DNA of 64,000 nt, from positions 1,426,001 through 1,490,000 of the forward strand of contig DAJPGB010000001.1 in assembly GCA_025992855.1 (NCBI GenBank), given 5' to 3'. How positions within the stretch are numbered: position 1 is the first letter of the stretch; every line of letters starts with the position of its first letter. The translations under genes were made by a program, and so were the position numbers. This document shows, in pieces, positions 1 through 8,156 of the stretch. The stretch comes from Coriobacteriaceae bacterium (lineage in GTDB: Bacteria; Actinomycetota; Coriobacteriia; Coriobacteriales; Coriobacteriaceae). Below the pieces are notes generated by a model. It searched no databases. It was not told where the DNA came from and saw only the letters and a list, made by a program, of their open reading frames with translations.

Positions 1-1
1 C

Positions 2-583
2 ATCGGCGAAGACGTGCCACGCATCAAAACCATCGCCAGTACGTATTTTGAGGACGGTACCGACCTGCCCTACGTGCAGGAGTTTGGTGTGGCAAGAGAT
101 GGCATCGTGGAACAGCCGCGCATTGTCTCGGGCGGCATGGTTGGCGATTCCTACATGCGTCTGGCAGCAGTGTCCGAGCTCAACATGCACTATGTGAGTA
201 CGCATTTTATGCACCCGGATGACCTGCTGGATCCCGATCGAGGCGCCAAGGAGGGCTGGGAGGTCTATAAGGGCGGCCTGACCGACTACCTGGACTGGCT
301 GACCACGTCGGCGCCCGACCTGCGCCACCAGACGGGCTCGGAGTGCTCGGGCGCCATCCAGCGTTTTTCGTCCGTGACGGTGAGCGTGGATACGAGCGAC
401 GATGCCTGGACGCTCAGCCTGGGCAATTTCCATGACGAGGCATGGCTTATGTTCCGTGCCAATAACGGCGAGCCGGGCAAGGTGACGGGCGGCGAGATAA
501 CGCATCTGACGGGCAACCTGTACCTGGTTAAAGCGGCGGACAAGACCGTGACGATCGAGCGCAAGGAAGGTGGCGACCGATGA
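2..583 (+). CDS. Pel-type polysaccharide deacetylase, C-terminal part (5' end outside window)
   Basis: The reading frame is open from base 2 to the TGA at 581-583, so this is the C-terminal end (about 193 residues) of a gene that starts upstream. No complete catalytic domain is visible, but the segment with HYVSTHFMHPDD followed by a beta-rich tail fits the end of a PelA-like / DUF2194 carbohydrate deacetylase. The gene overlaps the pelF start by 4 bases (ATGA), so the two are translationally coupled. In Gram-positive pel operons a separate deacetylase sits directly before pelF, and that context carries most of the assignment. PelD and PelE homologues, if present, would lie upstream of the window. 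The internal GTG at 14 is not a credible start because the frame is open to the window edge. Confidence 0.65.
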   Translation: MGEDVPRIKTIASTYFEDGTDLPYVQEFGVARDGIVEQPRIVSGGMVGDSYMRLAAVSELNMHYVSTHFMHPDDLLDPDRGAKEGWEVYKGGLTDYLDWLTTSAPDLRHQTGSECSGAIQRFSSVTVSVDTSDDAWTLSLGNFHDEAWLMFRANNGEPGKVTGGEITHLTGNLYLVKAADKTVTIERKEGGDR

Positions 584-2007
584 GAATCTGCTTGGTGCTC
601 GAGGGTTGCTACCCCTATGTGCACGGTGGCGTGTCCACCTGGATGCACGGCTACATCCAATCCATGCCCGAGCACGAGTTTGTGCTGTGGGTGATTGGCG
701 CGCATGCCGCCGATCGCGGTAAGTTTGTCTACGAGCTGCCCAAGAACGTCGTCGAGGTCCACGAGGTATTTCTGGACGACGCCTTGCGTCTTACGGGCGA
801 GCAGCACGAAGCCAGCTTTAACGACCGCGAGCGCGAGGCGTTGCGCCGCCTGGTGTCGCTCTCCAATCCCGACTGGGATGTGCTGTTCGATATCTTCCAA
901 CGCCGTCGCGTGCATCCGCTCTCGTTTTTGCAGAGCCGTGCGTTTATGGACATCTTCCGCGACGTGTGCTTGGCCGAGTACCCGTATACGCCTTTCGCCG
1001 ACGCCTTCCACACCATGCGTTCAATGCTACTGCCCGTGCTCTATCTGCTGGGTAACGAGGTGCCGGTGGCCGATGTGTATCACGCCATCTCGACCGGCTA
1101 CGGCGGCCTGCTCGCGAGCCTGGGCTCCAGCGTTCACAACGCGCCGGTATTGCTGACCGAGCACGGCATCTATACGCGCGAGCGCGAGGAGGAGATCATT
1201 CGCGCCGACTGGGTGGTGCCGTCCTTCAAGGACCGTTGGATTCGCTTTTTCTATTTGCTTTCGGAGGAAATCTATCGCCGCGCCTTCCGCGTGACGAGCT
1301 TGTTTCACAATGCGCGCAAGACGCAGATCGACATGGGCTGCGACGCGTCCAAGTGCTTCGTCATCCCCAATGGCATTCAGTTTGATCGCTTTAAGGACAT
1401 TCCGCTTAAGCCCGACGACGGCTGGGTGGACATTGGCGCGGTGGTGCGCCTGGCGCCCATTAAGGACGTCAAGACCATGATCTACGCCTTCTTTGAGCTG
1501 CATGAGCGCCTGCCACAGGTGCGTCTTCACATTATGGGTGGCGTTGACGACGAGGAGTATGGTGCTGAATGCCATGCGCTGTTGGAGACTCTGGGCGTGC
1601 GCGACCTGATCTTTACCGGCCGCGTGGACGTGGTCGAGTACATGCAAAAGCTCGACTTCACCATCTTGACGAGTATCTCCGAGGGTCAACCTCTGAGCGT
1701 GCTGGAGTCGCTGGCCGCCCGTCGCCCTTGCGTTACGACTGAGGTGGGCTGCTGCCGCGAGCTGCTGGAAGGCGCCCCCGGCGATGACTTTGGCGTGGCC
1801 GGTTTTGTGAGTCCGCCCATGTATCGCAAGGGCTTGGCCGATGACATGGAACGCATGTGCGCAAGCCGTGCCCGCCGCCTGGAGATGGGGGAGCGTGGCC
1901 AGCGTCGCGTGGCGACCTATTACCTGCACGAGCAGATGCTCGCCAACTACCGTGCACTCTACGACGAGACGGCCCGCGCGTTTGACCTGCCGCGGAAGGA
2001 GGTGTAG
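580..2007 (+). CDS. pelF: PelF-type GT4 glycosyltransferase
   Basis: A 475-residue GT-B fold glycosyltransferase, predicted to be the cytosolic polymerase that builds the Pel backbone from UDP-sugars. The N-terminus has the glycine-rich GGVSTW turn at residues 16-21 typical of PelF. The C-terminal half has the donor-binding segment EGQPLSVLESLAARRP at about 368-383, with the two glutamates of the E-x7-E motif used by retaining GT4 enzymes. Length and N-terminus match PelF closely. It overlaps the preceding deacetylase by 4 bases and ends 3 bases before pelG, so the three are one transcript. Alternative: another GT4 enzyme of capsule synthesis, but adjacency to a clear PelG makes PelF much more likely. 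Confidence 0.92.
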   Translation: MRICLVLEGCYPYVHGGVSTWMHGYIQSMPEHEFVLWVIGAHAADRGKFVYELPKNVVEVHEVFLDDALRLTGEQHEASFNDREREALRRLVSLSNPDWDVLFDIFQRRRVHPLSFLQSRAFMDIFRDVCLAEYPYTPFADAFHTMRSMLLPVLYLLGNEVPVADVYHAISTGYGGLLASLGSSVHNAPVLLTEHGIYTREREEEIIRADWVVPSFKDRWIRFFYLLSEEIYRRAFRVTSLFHNARKTQIDMGCDASKCFVIPNGIQFDRFKDIPLKPDDGWVDIGAVVRLAPIKDVKTMIYAFFELHERLPQVRLHIMGGVDDEEYGAECHALLETLGVRDLIFTGRVDVVEYMQKLDFTILTSISEGQPLSVLESLAARRPCVTTEVGCCRELLEGAPGDDFGVAGFVSPPMYRKGLADDMERMCASRARRLEMGERGQRRVATYYLHEQMLANYRALYDETARAFDLPRKEV

Positions 2008-2010
2008 CCC

Positions 2011-3555
2011 ATGGCCGGAATTGGATTTGAGCTCAAGCGTCTGTTTAAGCGCAAAGGCCTCTTTGCCACCATGCGCGCCTATGGCTACGCCGGCATCGTG
2101 TGCACGGGTCCCATGCTGCTGGGCGTGCTGCTGCAGGTGGGCATTCTGGTGCTGTGCGGCCTGTGGGGCGTGGGTCGCGCCAGCCAGGATTTGCTGGTGT
2201 GCATGGTGACCTATACGCTGCTGGCGTCGCTCACGCTCACGAGCTTTTTCTCCATGCCCGTCACGCGCTTTTTGGCCGATATGCTGTTTGCCGAGCGCGA
2301 GGAGGAGGTTCTGCCTTCGTTTTGGGGCTCCAACGCCATTATGCTTGTTGCGGGTACGGTGTTCTATGGCGTCTTTTTGCTGTTCTCGGGCGCCACGCTG
2401 CTGCAGGGGCTGCTGTGCCTGTGGCTGTTCAACATTATGATCGTCAACTGGAACGGCATGAGCTTCCTCACCGCCATCAAAGACTACCGCGGTATTCTGT
2501 GCAGCTTTGCGGCTGCCATTGGCGTGGCGTGCGCGTGCGCCCTGTGCGCGCTGGCGCTGGGCCTGCCGCCGGTCGAGGGCCTGCTGGCGTCGATCGCCCT
2601 GGGCTACGGCGTCATGCTCGCCTGGGACGTGGTACTGCTGTACCGGTATTTTCCGCAGAGCGATCGCAGCCCCTGGCTCTTTTTGCAGTGGCTCGACCAG
2701 TTTATGCCGCTGGCACTCACGGGTCTGTTTACCAACTTGGGACTCTTTGCTCACCTGGTAATTATTTGGGCGGGGCCCATCGGCGTGCAGGTCAAGGGCT
2801 TGTTTTACGGTGCGCCCTATCATGATGTGCCGGCGTTGCTTGCGTTTTTGACCATCCTGGTCACGACCGTCAACTTTGTGGTGTCGGTCGAGGTGAACTT
2901 CTATCCGCGCTACCGCGACTACTACAGCCTGTTTAACGACGGCGGCGTGGTGGGCGACATCGTGGTGGCCGAGGAGGAAATGCTCGCCACGCTCAACCGG
3001 GAGCTGCGGTTTTGTGCGCTCAAGCAGCTGTTTGTGACGGCAGCAGTCATCTCGCTCGAGACCACGGTGCTCTCGGCCCTGCCGCTGGGCTTCAACAACC
3101 TGATGCACGGGTATTTCCGCACGCTGTGCGTGGGCTATGGCCTGTATGCCGTGGGCAACACGATTCTGCTGATCTTGCTGTACTTTACCGACTACAAGGG
3201 CGCCGTGCTTGCCTCCGGGCTGTTCGCGGGCGTGGCGGGGCTGGCGACCATCGTCTCGCTGTTCTTTCCGCAGCAGTTTTATGGGTTTGGCTTTTTGCTC
3301 GGCGCGGCGGTGTTTTTTGTTGTGGCGCTCATGCGGCTCGATACCTATACCGCCAACTTGCCGTATCGTATTCTGAGCCAGCAGCCCATTGTGGCGACCG
3401 ACAAGACGGGTCGCTTTACGGAGCTGGGCCGCTGGCTCGACCGTGCCGAGCAGCGCTACGAGGAGCTGCGTCTAGAGGGCGAGCCGCATGGTGCGTTTGA
3501 GCGCACGGTGGTCCGTGTGTATCGCAATCGTTGGGGAGGTCCTGATGACCGATAG
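2011..3555 (+). CDS. pelG: PelG-type polytopic exopolysaccharide export protein
   Basis: A 514-residue, very hydrophobic protein with about a dozen predicted membrane helices, starting MAGIGFELKRLFKRKG, the characteristic PelG opening. PelG is the inner-membrane MOP/MATE-like transporter of the Pel system, thought to move the nascent polymer across the cytoplasmic membrane together with PelD/PelE. The start ATG is 3 bases after pelF and preceded by the purine-rich GCGGAAGGAGG. The 3' end overlaps the next gene by 11 bases. No PelB or PelC (outer membrane parts in Gram-negatives) is expected in a monoderm and none is seen. Confidence 0.93.
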   Translation: MAGIGFELKRLFKRKGLFATMRAYGYAGIVCTGPMLLGVLLQVGILVLCGLWGVGRASQDLLVCMVTYTLLASLTLTSFFSMPVTRFLADMLFAEREEEVLPSFWGSNAIMLVAGTVFYGVFLLFSGATLLQGLLCLWLFNIMIVNWNGMSFLTAIKDYRGILCSFAAAIGVACACALCALALGLPPVEGLLASIALGYGVMLAWDVVLLYRYFPQSDRSPWLFLQWLDQFMPLALTGLFTNLGLFAHLVIIWAGPIGVQVKGLFYGAPYHDVPALLAFLTILVTTVNFVVSVEVNFYPRYRDYYSLFNDGGVVGDIVVAEEEMLATLNRELRFCALKQLFVTAAVISLETTVLSALPLGFNNLMHGYFRTLCVGYGLYAVGNTILLILLYFTDYKGAVLASGLFAGVAGLATIVSLFFPQQFYGFGFLLGAAVFFVVALMRLDTYTANLPYRILSQQPIVATDKTGRFTELGRWLDRAEQRYEELRLEGEPHGAFERTVVRVYRNRWGGPDDR

Positions 3556-5314
3556 GATGATATCGCGTCGCCGCTTGATTGAGGCGGCTGCCGGCACATT
3601 GCTGCTTTCGGGCTGCTCTTCGCAGGACGAATCCTCGGCAAAAAAGACCAAGAAGCAGGGCAAGATTAAAAAGGCCGATGCGTCTAGCGAGACCAAGCAC
3701 CTTCGCGACAAGGATGAGCTGTACGAGGTCTACGACGACTCGGGCATCGTATGCATGTACCTGACAGTCTCTCGCGGCAACAGCTCCGAGAATACCGACC
3801 ATAGCTGGGCCGAGATCAATACGTACTCAGTCTACGACTATGCCGACATGGGCGTGACGCGCTATCAGGTTATGGGCCTGCTGCAGCCTGGCGATGATAA
3901 GGGGCCCGTTGCTGGCGAGGTCGGCTATGGAGAGGAGGCGCCCAACGCCACGGTGCAGGTGCGCGGTCAGACGTCGAGTACCTATACGCAAAAGAACTAC
4001 AAGGTGGAGCTCAAAAAGGGCAAGGGCACGTGGCACCAGCAGCGCGCGATTGCGCTTAACAAGCACATGGGCGAGGGCATGCGCTTTCGTAACAAGATGG
4101 CTTACGATCTGATCCGCGGCATTCCCCAGATGATGGGCCTGCGCACGCAGTTTGTACACTTGTGGGTGTGCGACCAGACCGAAAAAACTAACGACACCTT
4201 TGAGGACTACGGTCTGTTTACGCAGGTCGAGCAGCTCAACAAGACGGCGCTCAAGGCCCACGGTCTGGATAAGAGCGGGCACCTGTATAAGGTTAACAGC
4301 TTCGATTTCCATCGCTTTGAGGACACTATTAAGCTCACCGATGACCCCGACTATAACCAGACGGCGTTTGAGGGCATGCTCGAGATTAAGGGCGACTCGG
4401 ACCATACCAAGTTGATCGAGATGCTCGATGCGCTCAACGACGATTCGCAAAAGATCGACGATGTGCTCGATACCTATTTTGATACCGAGAACCTGGTCTA
4501 TTGGATGGCGTTTCAGATTTTGACGGGTAATTGCGATACGCAGAACCGTAACTGCTATCTGTACAGCCCACTCAACTCCAAGGTCTGGTATATCTTGGAT
4601 TGGGACAATGACGGCATGCTGCGCAAGCTTGAGTTGAGCCTGACCGGATTCTCGGATTATGCAAGCTGGGAGCGCGGCGTGAGCAACTACTGGGGCAATG
4701 TGCTGTTTAATCGCGCACTGCGCAGCAAGTCGTTCCGCAGTGAACTCGACCGCGCCGTGAAGGACCTGCGCTCGTACCTGACCGAAGAGCGCCTGACCAA
4801 AATGATTAAGCACTACCGCGAGGTTACCGAATCGCTGGTGTTTGCGTCGCCCGATATCGATAACCTGCCCGTGACCAAAGACGAATACGAGCAGATTGCG
4901 GCGGCGATTCCTTCCGAGATCGAGGAGAACTATAAGAGCTTTCGCGAGAGCTATAAAAAGCCCATGCCGTTCTACATTGGCGTGCCGCAGATCGATAACG
5001 GTAAGCTGCGCGTGAATTGGGACGCGTCTTACGACTTTAAGGCGCGTGACATTCGCTATACCGTGGAGCTGGCGCGCGACTATGCCATAAGCGACGTGCT
5101 TTTTAAGGCCGAGGACGTGCTACTTCCCGAGGTGACCTGTGATGCGCCCGATGCCGGCCAGTATTTTGTGCGCGTGCGCGCCACCAACTCCGACGGCTAT
5201 ACGCAAGATGCGTTTGACTACTATGTGACCGACGACGGCAAGCACTACGGCATGAAGTGTTTTTACGTGCAGGACGGCGGTAAGGTCGTGGAGGATACGT
5301 ATGAGGAGGGCTAG
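3545..5314 (+). CDS. CotH-family protein kinase, predicted lipoprotein
   Basis: A 589-residue protein. ATG 3545 is chosen because GGGGAGGT lies just upstream and the N-terminus then reads as a signal peptide: SRRRLIEAAAG, a hydrophobic run, and the lipobox LSGC with Cys24. Mature protein is therefore likely anchored on the outer face of the membrane. CotH kinases are secreted Fam20C-like atypical kinases. The segment NCDTQNRNCYLYSP and the following ILDWDND carry the conserved catalytic and metal-binding aspartates and look intact. The C-terminal ~90 residues are beta-rich and fibronectin-like. It overlaps pelG by 11 bases and the VTC gene by 14 bases, so it belongs to the exopolysaccharide operon. 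The twin arginine in SRRRLIE may direct Tat export. Substrate unknown. Confidence 0.82.
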   Translation: MTDRMISRRRLIEAAAGTLLLSGCSSQDESSAKKTKKQGKIKKADASSETKHLRDKDELYEVYDDSGIVCMYLTVSRGNSSENTDHSWAEINTYSVYDYADMGVTRYQVMGLLQPGDDKGPVAGEVGYGEEAPNATVQVRGQTSSTYTQKNYKVELKKGKGTWHQQRAIALNKHMGEGMRFRNKMAYDLIRGIPQMMGLRTQFVHLWVCDQTEKTNDTFEDYGLFTQVEQLNKTALKAHGLDKSGHLYKVNSFDFHRFEDTIKLTDDPDYNQTAFEGMLEIKGDSDHTKLIEMLDALNDDSQKIDDVLDTYFDTENLVYWMAFQILTGNCDTQNRNCYLYSPLNSKVWYILDWDNDGMLRKLELSLTGFSDYASWERGVSNYWGNVLFNRALRSKSFRSELDRAVKDLRSYLTEERLTKMIKHYREVTESLVFASPDIDNLPVTKDEYEQIAAAIPSEIEENYKSFRESYKKPMPFYIGVPQIDNGKLRVNWDASYDFKARDIRYTVELARDYAISDVLFKAEDVLLPEVTCDAPDAGQYFVRVRATNSDGYTQDAFDYYVTDDGKHYGMKCFYVQDGGKVVEDTYEEG

Positions 5315-6092
5315 CGCGCTGCTTGAGCGCTTGGCAGCTCCGCCTGTGCGTGCCACGCAGGAGCGTTACCGCCACGAGCTCAAATATCTCATTAACGAGG
5401 GCGAGCACGCCGCGCTTGCCTGTCGCATGGCGCCTGTGTTTAAGCTGGACAAGCATGCGCAGGCGGGCGGTTATACCATTCGCAGCCTGTACTTTGACGA
5501 CTACTGCAACTCGGCCTACGAGGAAAAAGACGCCGGTATTCTCATGCGCAAAAAGTATCGCGTGCGCATCTATAACGGCAGCGACAAGGTGATTAAGCTC
5601 GAGCGCAAAAAGAAGTACGGCAGCTGGATCTACAAGGAGGACGCGCCGCTCACGCGTGACGAGTTTGAGCAGATCCTGGCCGGCGATTACGACTTTTTGC
5701 TGCACAGTCCGCACCAGCTGTGCCGCGAGTTCTACATCGAGTGCATCTGCAATATGATGCGCCCGCGCACCATCGTTGACTATGAGCGCGAACCGTGGGT
5801 AATGGACGAGGGCACCGTGCGCATTACGTTTGACATGAACGTTCGTGCCGCGGTGGGTAGCTTCGATATCTTTGATGCGACCTTGCCCGCGCTGCCCGTG
5901 CTGGAGCCCGGCAAGCTGGTGATGGAGGTCAAGTTTACCGAGTTTTGTCCGCAGCTGGTGCGCGATATGGTGCCGCCGGGCGCGGCCGAGCTCACGGCGG
6001 TCTCCAAGTACTGCCTGTGTTACGAAAAGACCGCCTACCTGCGTGGTTTTAACTACTGGGAATCGGATTTTGAGAACCGAGGGGATATTTAG
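5301..6092 (+). CDS. VTC-domain (polyphosphate polymerase-like) protein
   Basis: A 263-residue protein consisting almost entirely of a VTC domain, the tunnel-fold catalytic domain of the yeast vacuolar polyphosphate polymerase Vtc4. The expected active-site basic and acidic positions are all present: K28 in HELKY, the RxR pair R87/R89 in KKYRVRIYN, K99 in IKLERKK, E209 and K211 in VMEVKF, and K236 in SKYC. By family knowledge it should handle a polyphosphate or a related triphosphate-tunnel substrate; bacterial stand-alone VTC proteins are poorly characterised. No signal peptide or membrane helix, so cytosolic. ATG 5301 has GTGGAGGA upstream and overlaps the CotH gene by 14 bases; DUF4956 follows after 3 bases. 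Confidence 0.85.
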   Translation: MRRASALLERLAAPPVRATQERYRHELKYLINEGEHAALACRMAPVFKLDKHAQAGGYTIRSLYFDDYCNSAYEEKDAGILMRKKYRVRIYNGSDKVIKLERKKKYGSWIYKEDAPLTRDEFEQILAGDYDFLLHSPHQLCREFYIECICNMMRPRTIVDYEREPWVMDEGTVRITFDMNVRAAVGSFDIFDATLPALPVLEPGKLVMEVKFTEFCPQLVRDMVPPGAAELTAVSKYCLCYEKTAYLRGFNYWESDFENRGDI

Positions 6093-6095
6093 ACC

Positions 6096-6761
6096 ATGAG
6101 CACCAGGGACTTTTTTAAGAACTCCGTCTTGGAGGCGTTTGGCCAGGTCGACCCTGCCAAGATTGGCCTCTCGCTGCTCGTGGCGCTCGCCATGGGCATC
6201 CTGATCTATCACGTGTACAAGCGCTTTTTTACCGGCGTGGTGTATTCGCGCAGCTTTGCCGTGACGCTCGTGGGCATGTGCGTGCTCACTTGCATGGTTA
6301 CGCTCGCGATCTCGACGAACGTGGTCATCTCGCTCGGTATGGTCGGTGCCCTGTCCATCGTCCGCTATCGTACGGCGGTCAAGGATCCGCTCGACCTGTT
6401 GTATCTGTTTTGGGCCATTACCACGGGCATTACGGCAGGTGCCGGCATGTACGCGCTCGTGGGGCTGACGGCGGTGGTCATCGTGGCGATGATCGCCGGC
6501 TTTGCTGCGCACCAGGATAAGGCGCGAGTGTACATGATGGTCATCCACTACACGGGCCAGACCACGGGCGACGACATCGTTCGTGCCTTTGGCCGTACCA
6601 AGTTCACGGTGAAGTCCAAGACCATGCGCGGCGATAAGGTCGAGATGGCCGTGGAGGTGTTCTCGGACGGCGTGGATATGCCGTACGCCGATGCCATCCG
6701 CGCGCTCGACGGCGTCGAGGACCTCACGCTCATCCAGTACAACGGCGAGTATCACGGTTAG
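6096..6761 (+). CDS. DUF4956 membrane protein
   Basis: A 221-residue protein with about four predicted membrane helices in the first 140 residues (near 22-42, 54-75, 97-115, 118-138) and a soluble C-terminal domain of about 75 residues. The segment GMVGALSIVRYRTAVKDP between helices is the recognisable family signature. Function is not established. It starts 3 bases after the VTC gene and closes the operon. A cytosolic VTC polymerase next to a small multi-helix membrane partner resembles the logic of the yeast VTC complex, where membrane helices form a polyphosphate channel; this is inference only. Confidence 0.8.
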   Translation: MSTRDFFKNSVLEAFGQVDPAKIGLSLLVALAMGILIYHVYKRFFTGVVYSRSFAVTLVGMCVLTCMVTLAISTNVVISLGMVGALSIVRYRTAVKDPLDLLYLFWAITTGITAGAGMYALVGLTAVVIVAMIAGFAAHQDKARVYMMVIHYTGQTTGDDIVRAFGRTKFTVKSKTMRGDKVEMAVEVFSDGVDMPYADAIRALDGVEDLTLIQYNGEYHG

Positions 6762-6780
6762 AACCCTAGCGAGCAAATTG

Positions 6781-6947
6781 CACAAAGAGGGGCGCTCCTG
6801 GTCGAGCGTACGTCAGCGAGCGGGCAGCTGCCGTGGCGAGGTGCCACGAAAGAGGAGCGACGCGTACTTCATGTACGCGAGCGGCAGATCGCCCGGCAGA
6901 TGCCCGCGCAGCGTCGAGCAGTCCGGCGTTCGTCAGAACGCCGGAAC
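6781..6947 (-). repeat. Nested-palindrome intergenic element, copy A (diverged)
   Basis: Non-coding gap between the DUF4956 gene and the repressor. On the minus strand it reads, in order: a perfect hairpin around CGGCGTTC/GAACGCCG (6923-6944), the short string CGACGCTGC, and a core with CGCTCGCGTAC, a short loop, GTACGCGTCGCTCCTCTTTC (6848-6883). The same modules in the same order recur at 58901-59040, and the core recurs at 14508-14544. A second, degraded core-like stretch (AAAGAGGGGCG...GCGAGCGGGCAG) occupies 6785-6835. No protein is credible here. Confidence 0.65.
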
Positions 6948-6962
6948 GAACAGGTATCATGG

Positions 6963-6976
6963 TGAAAGCGATTTCA
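6963..6976. promoter_or_regulatory. LacI-family operator before the repressor gene
   Basis: TGAAAGCGATTTCA is a near-perfect palindrome of the LacI-family type (TGAAA..CG..TTTCA) lying 16 bases before the chosen GTG start. It matches the two operators in front of the PTS gene at most positions, suggesting the repressor controls its own expression. Confidence 0.65.
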
Positions 6977-6991
6977 ATGACAGGGGTGCTC

Positions 6992-7972
6992 GTGGTAAAG
7001 ATGAAAGATGTGGCCGAGCTGGCGGGCGTTTCGAGCGCCGCCGTCTCGCGCTACCTCAACGGCGGATATATCTCGGCGGACAAGGCCGAGCGCATTAAGC
7101 AAGCGATTGAGCTGACCGGATACGTGCGGTCCAGCCAGGCTCGCGCGCTGCGCACCGGCTCCACCAAGCTCATCGGCGTCATCGTGCCCAAGATCAACTC
7201 GGAATCCGTGAGCCGCATTACCGCCGGCATTGGCCAGGTGCTCGGTCGTCGTGGCTACCAGATGCTGCTTGCCAATACTGACAACGCGCCCGAGCGTGAG
7301 CTCGAATATCTCGATTTATTCCAAAACCACCCGGTCGATGGCATTGTGCTGGTGGCAACCATGATCACCGACGAACATCGTGCGGCCATTACGTCTTGCC
7401 GTGTGCCCATTGTGCTAATCGGCCAAAACGTCGAGGGCGCGGCTTGCGTCTACCATGACGATTACGAGGCTGCCTTTGAGCTGGGCCAGGCGCTCGCGAA
7501 GCATGTTGGGGGCAAGATTGCCTACATTGGAGTTACCGAGGAGGACCGCGCTGCTGGTTATGACCGCCGTCGCGGTTTTGAGGCCGGCCTGCGCGCCGCG
7601 GGTAACCCGCTCGATGCCGCCTTGATTCGCCTGGGCTCGTTTACACTCGACTCGGGCTATGGCGCGGCGCGTGAGCTGCTCTCCGTCGCTCCCGATGTTT
7701 CGTTTATCGCCTGCGCGACCGACACCATGGCGGCGGGCGCGCTTCGTGCCATCGATGAGGTTCGCGGTATGGGCGAGGGCATACACCGCGTGAGCGGTTT
7801 TGGCGACAACGCGTTTTTGCGTGCGCTGACGGGCGGCATTCCCACCGTGCATTATGGGTATCTGACCAGTGGCGTCGAGGCCACCAGCATGCTGCTCGAC
7901 ACGCTCGATGGCGTGGAGGGGAAGCGCGGTCTCAAGACGATCAAGCTCGGCCATCAGCTTATGAATGTCTAG
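6992..7972 (+). CDS. scrR: LacI-family transcriptional repressor, probable sucrose regulator
   Basis: A 326-residue LacI/GalR regulator. The N-terminus MKDVAELAGVSSAAVSRYLN is the classic helix-turn-helix, followed by a hinge helix and a periplasmic-binding-like sensor domain (LIGVIVPKINSES onward). GTG 6992 is chosen because AGGGGT sits 5 bases upstream; ATG 7001 gives almost the same protein. Longer starts would run through the operator and palindromic element upstream. It is followed by a PTS permease and a sucrose-6-phosphate hydrolase with matching operators, so it is the likely sucrose or fructoside repressor, released by sucrose-6-phosphate or fructose. The symbol is by context, not by diagnostic residues. 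Confidence 0.8.
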   Translation: MVKMKDVAELAGVSSAAVSRYLNGGYISADKAERIKQAIELTGYVRSSQARALRTGSTKLIGVIVPKINSESVSRITAGIGQVLGRRGYQMLLANTDNAPERELEYLDLFQNHPVDGIVLVATMITDEHRAAITSCRVPIVLIGQNVEGAACVYHDDYEAAFELGQALAKHVGGKIAYIGVTEEDRAAGYDRRRGFEAGLRAAGNPLDAALIRLGSFTLDSGYGAARELLSVAPDVSFIACATDTMAAGALRAIDEVRGMGEGIHRVSGFGDNAFLRALTGGIPTVHYGYLTSGVEATSMLLDTLDGVEGKRGLKTIKLGHQLMNV

Positions 7973-8060
7973 GCTCTGGGCACGTCTGCCTGCCTCTGAG
8001 GCCCCTGTTTTTGCCATAAAACTACCATTCGCCGGCTTTTTCCTACCGTTCACCCTACTA

Positions 8061-8100
8061 TGAAAACGATTACAGACATATGAAACTGAAAACGATTACA
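8061..8100. promoter_or_regulatory. Tandem LacI-type operators of the sucrose PTS gene
   Basis: Two identical copies of TGAAAACGATTACA at 8061-8074 and 8087-8100, 26 bp start to start, about 60-95 bases before the PTS start codon. They match the LacI-family consensus and resemble the operator at 6963-6976. The half-helical-turn offset (26 bp is about 2.5 turns) puts the two sites on opposite faces. Confidence 0.75.
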
Positions 8101-8156
8101 GTGTAAGTGTCAAAGATGGCCGGGTGCACATGCGCCCGTTGGAGGAAGGGGAAGTC

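Noticed and set aside
1027..3108. A 693-codon minus-strand frame across pelF and pelG
   Set aside because: Antisense shadow; rich in Gln/His/Arg, no domain signature, and it crosses the boundary of two clear genes.
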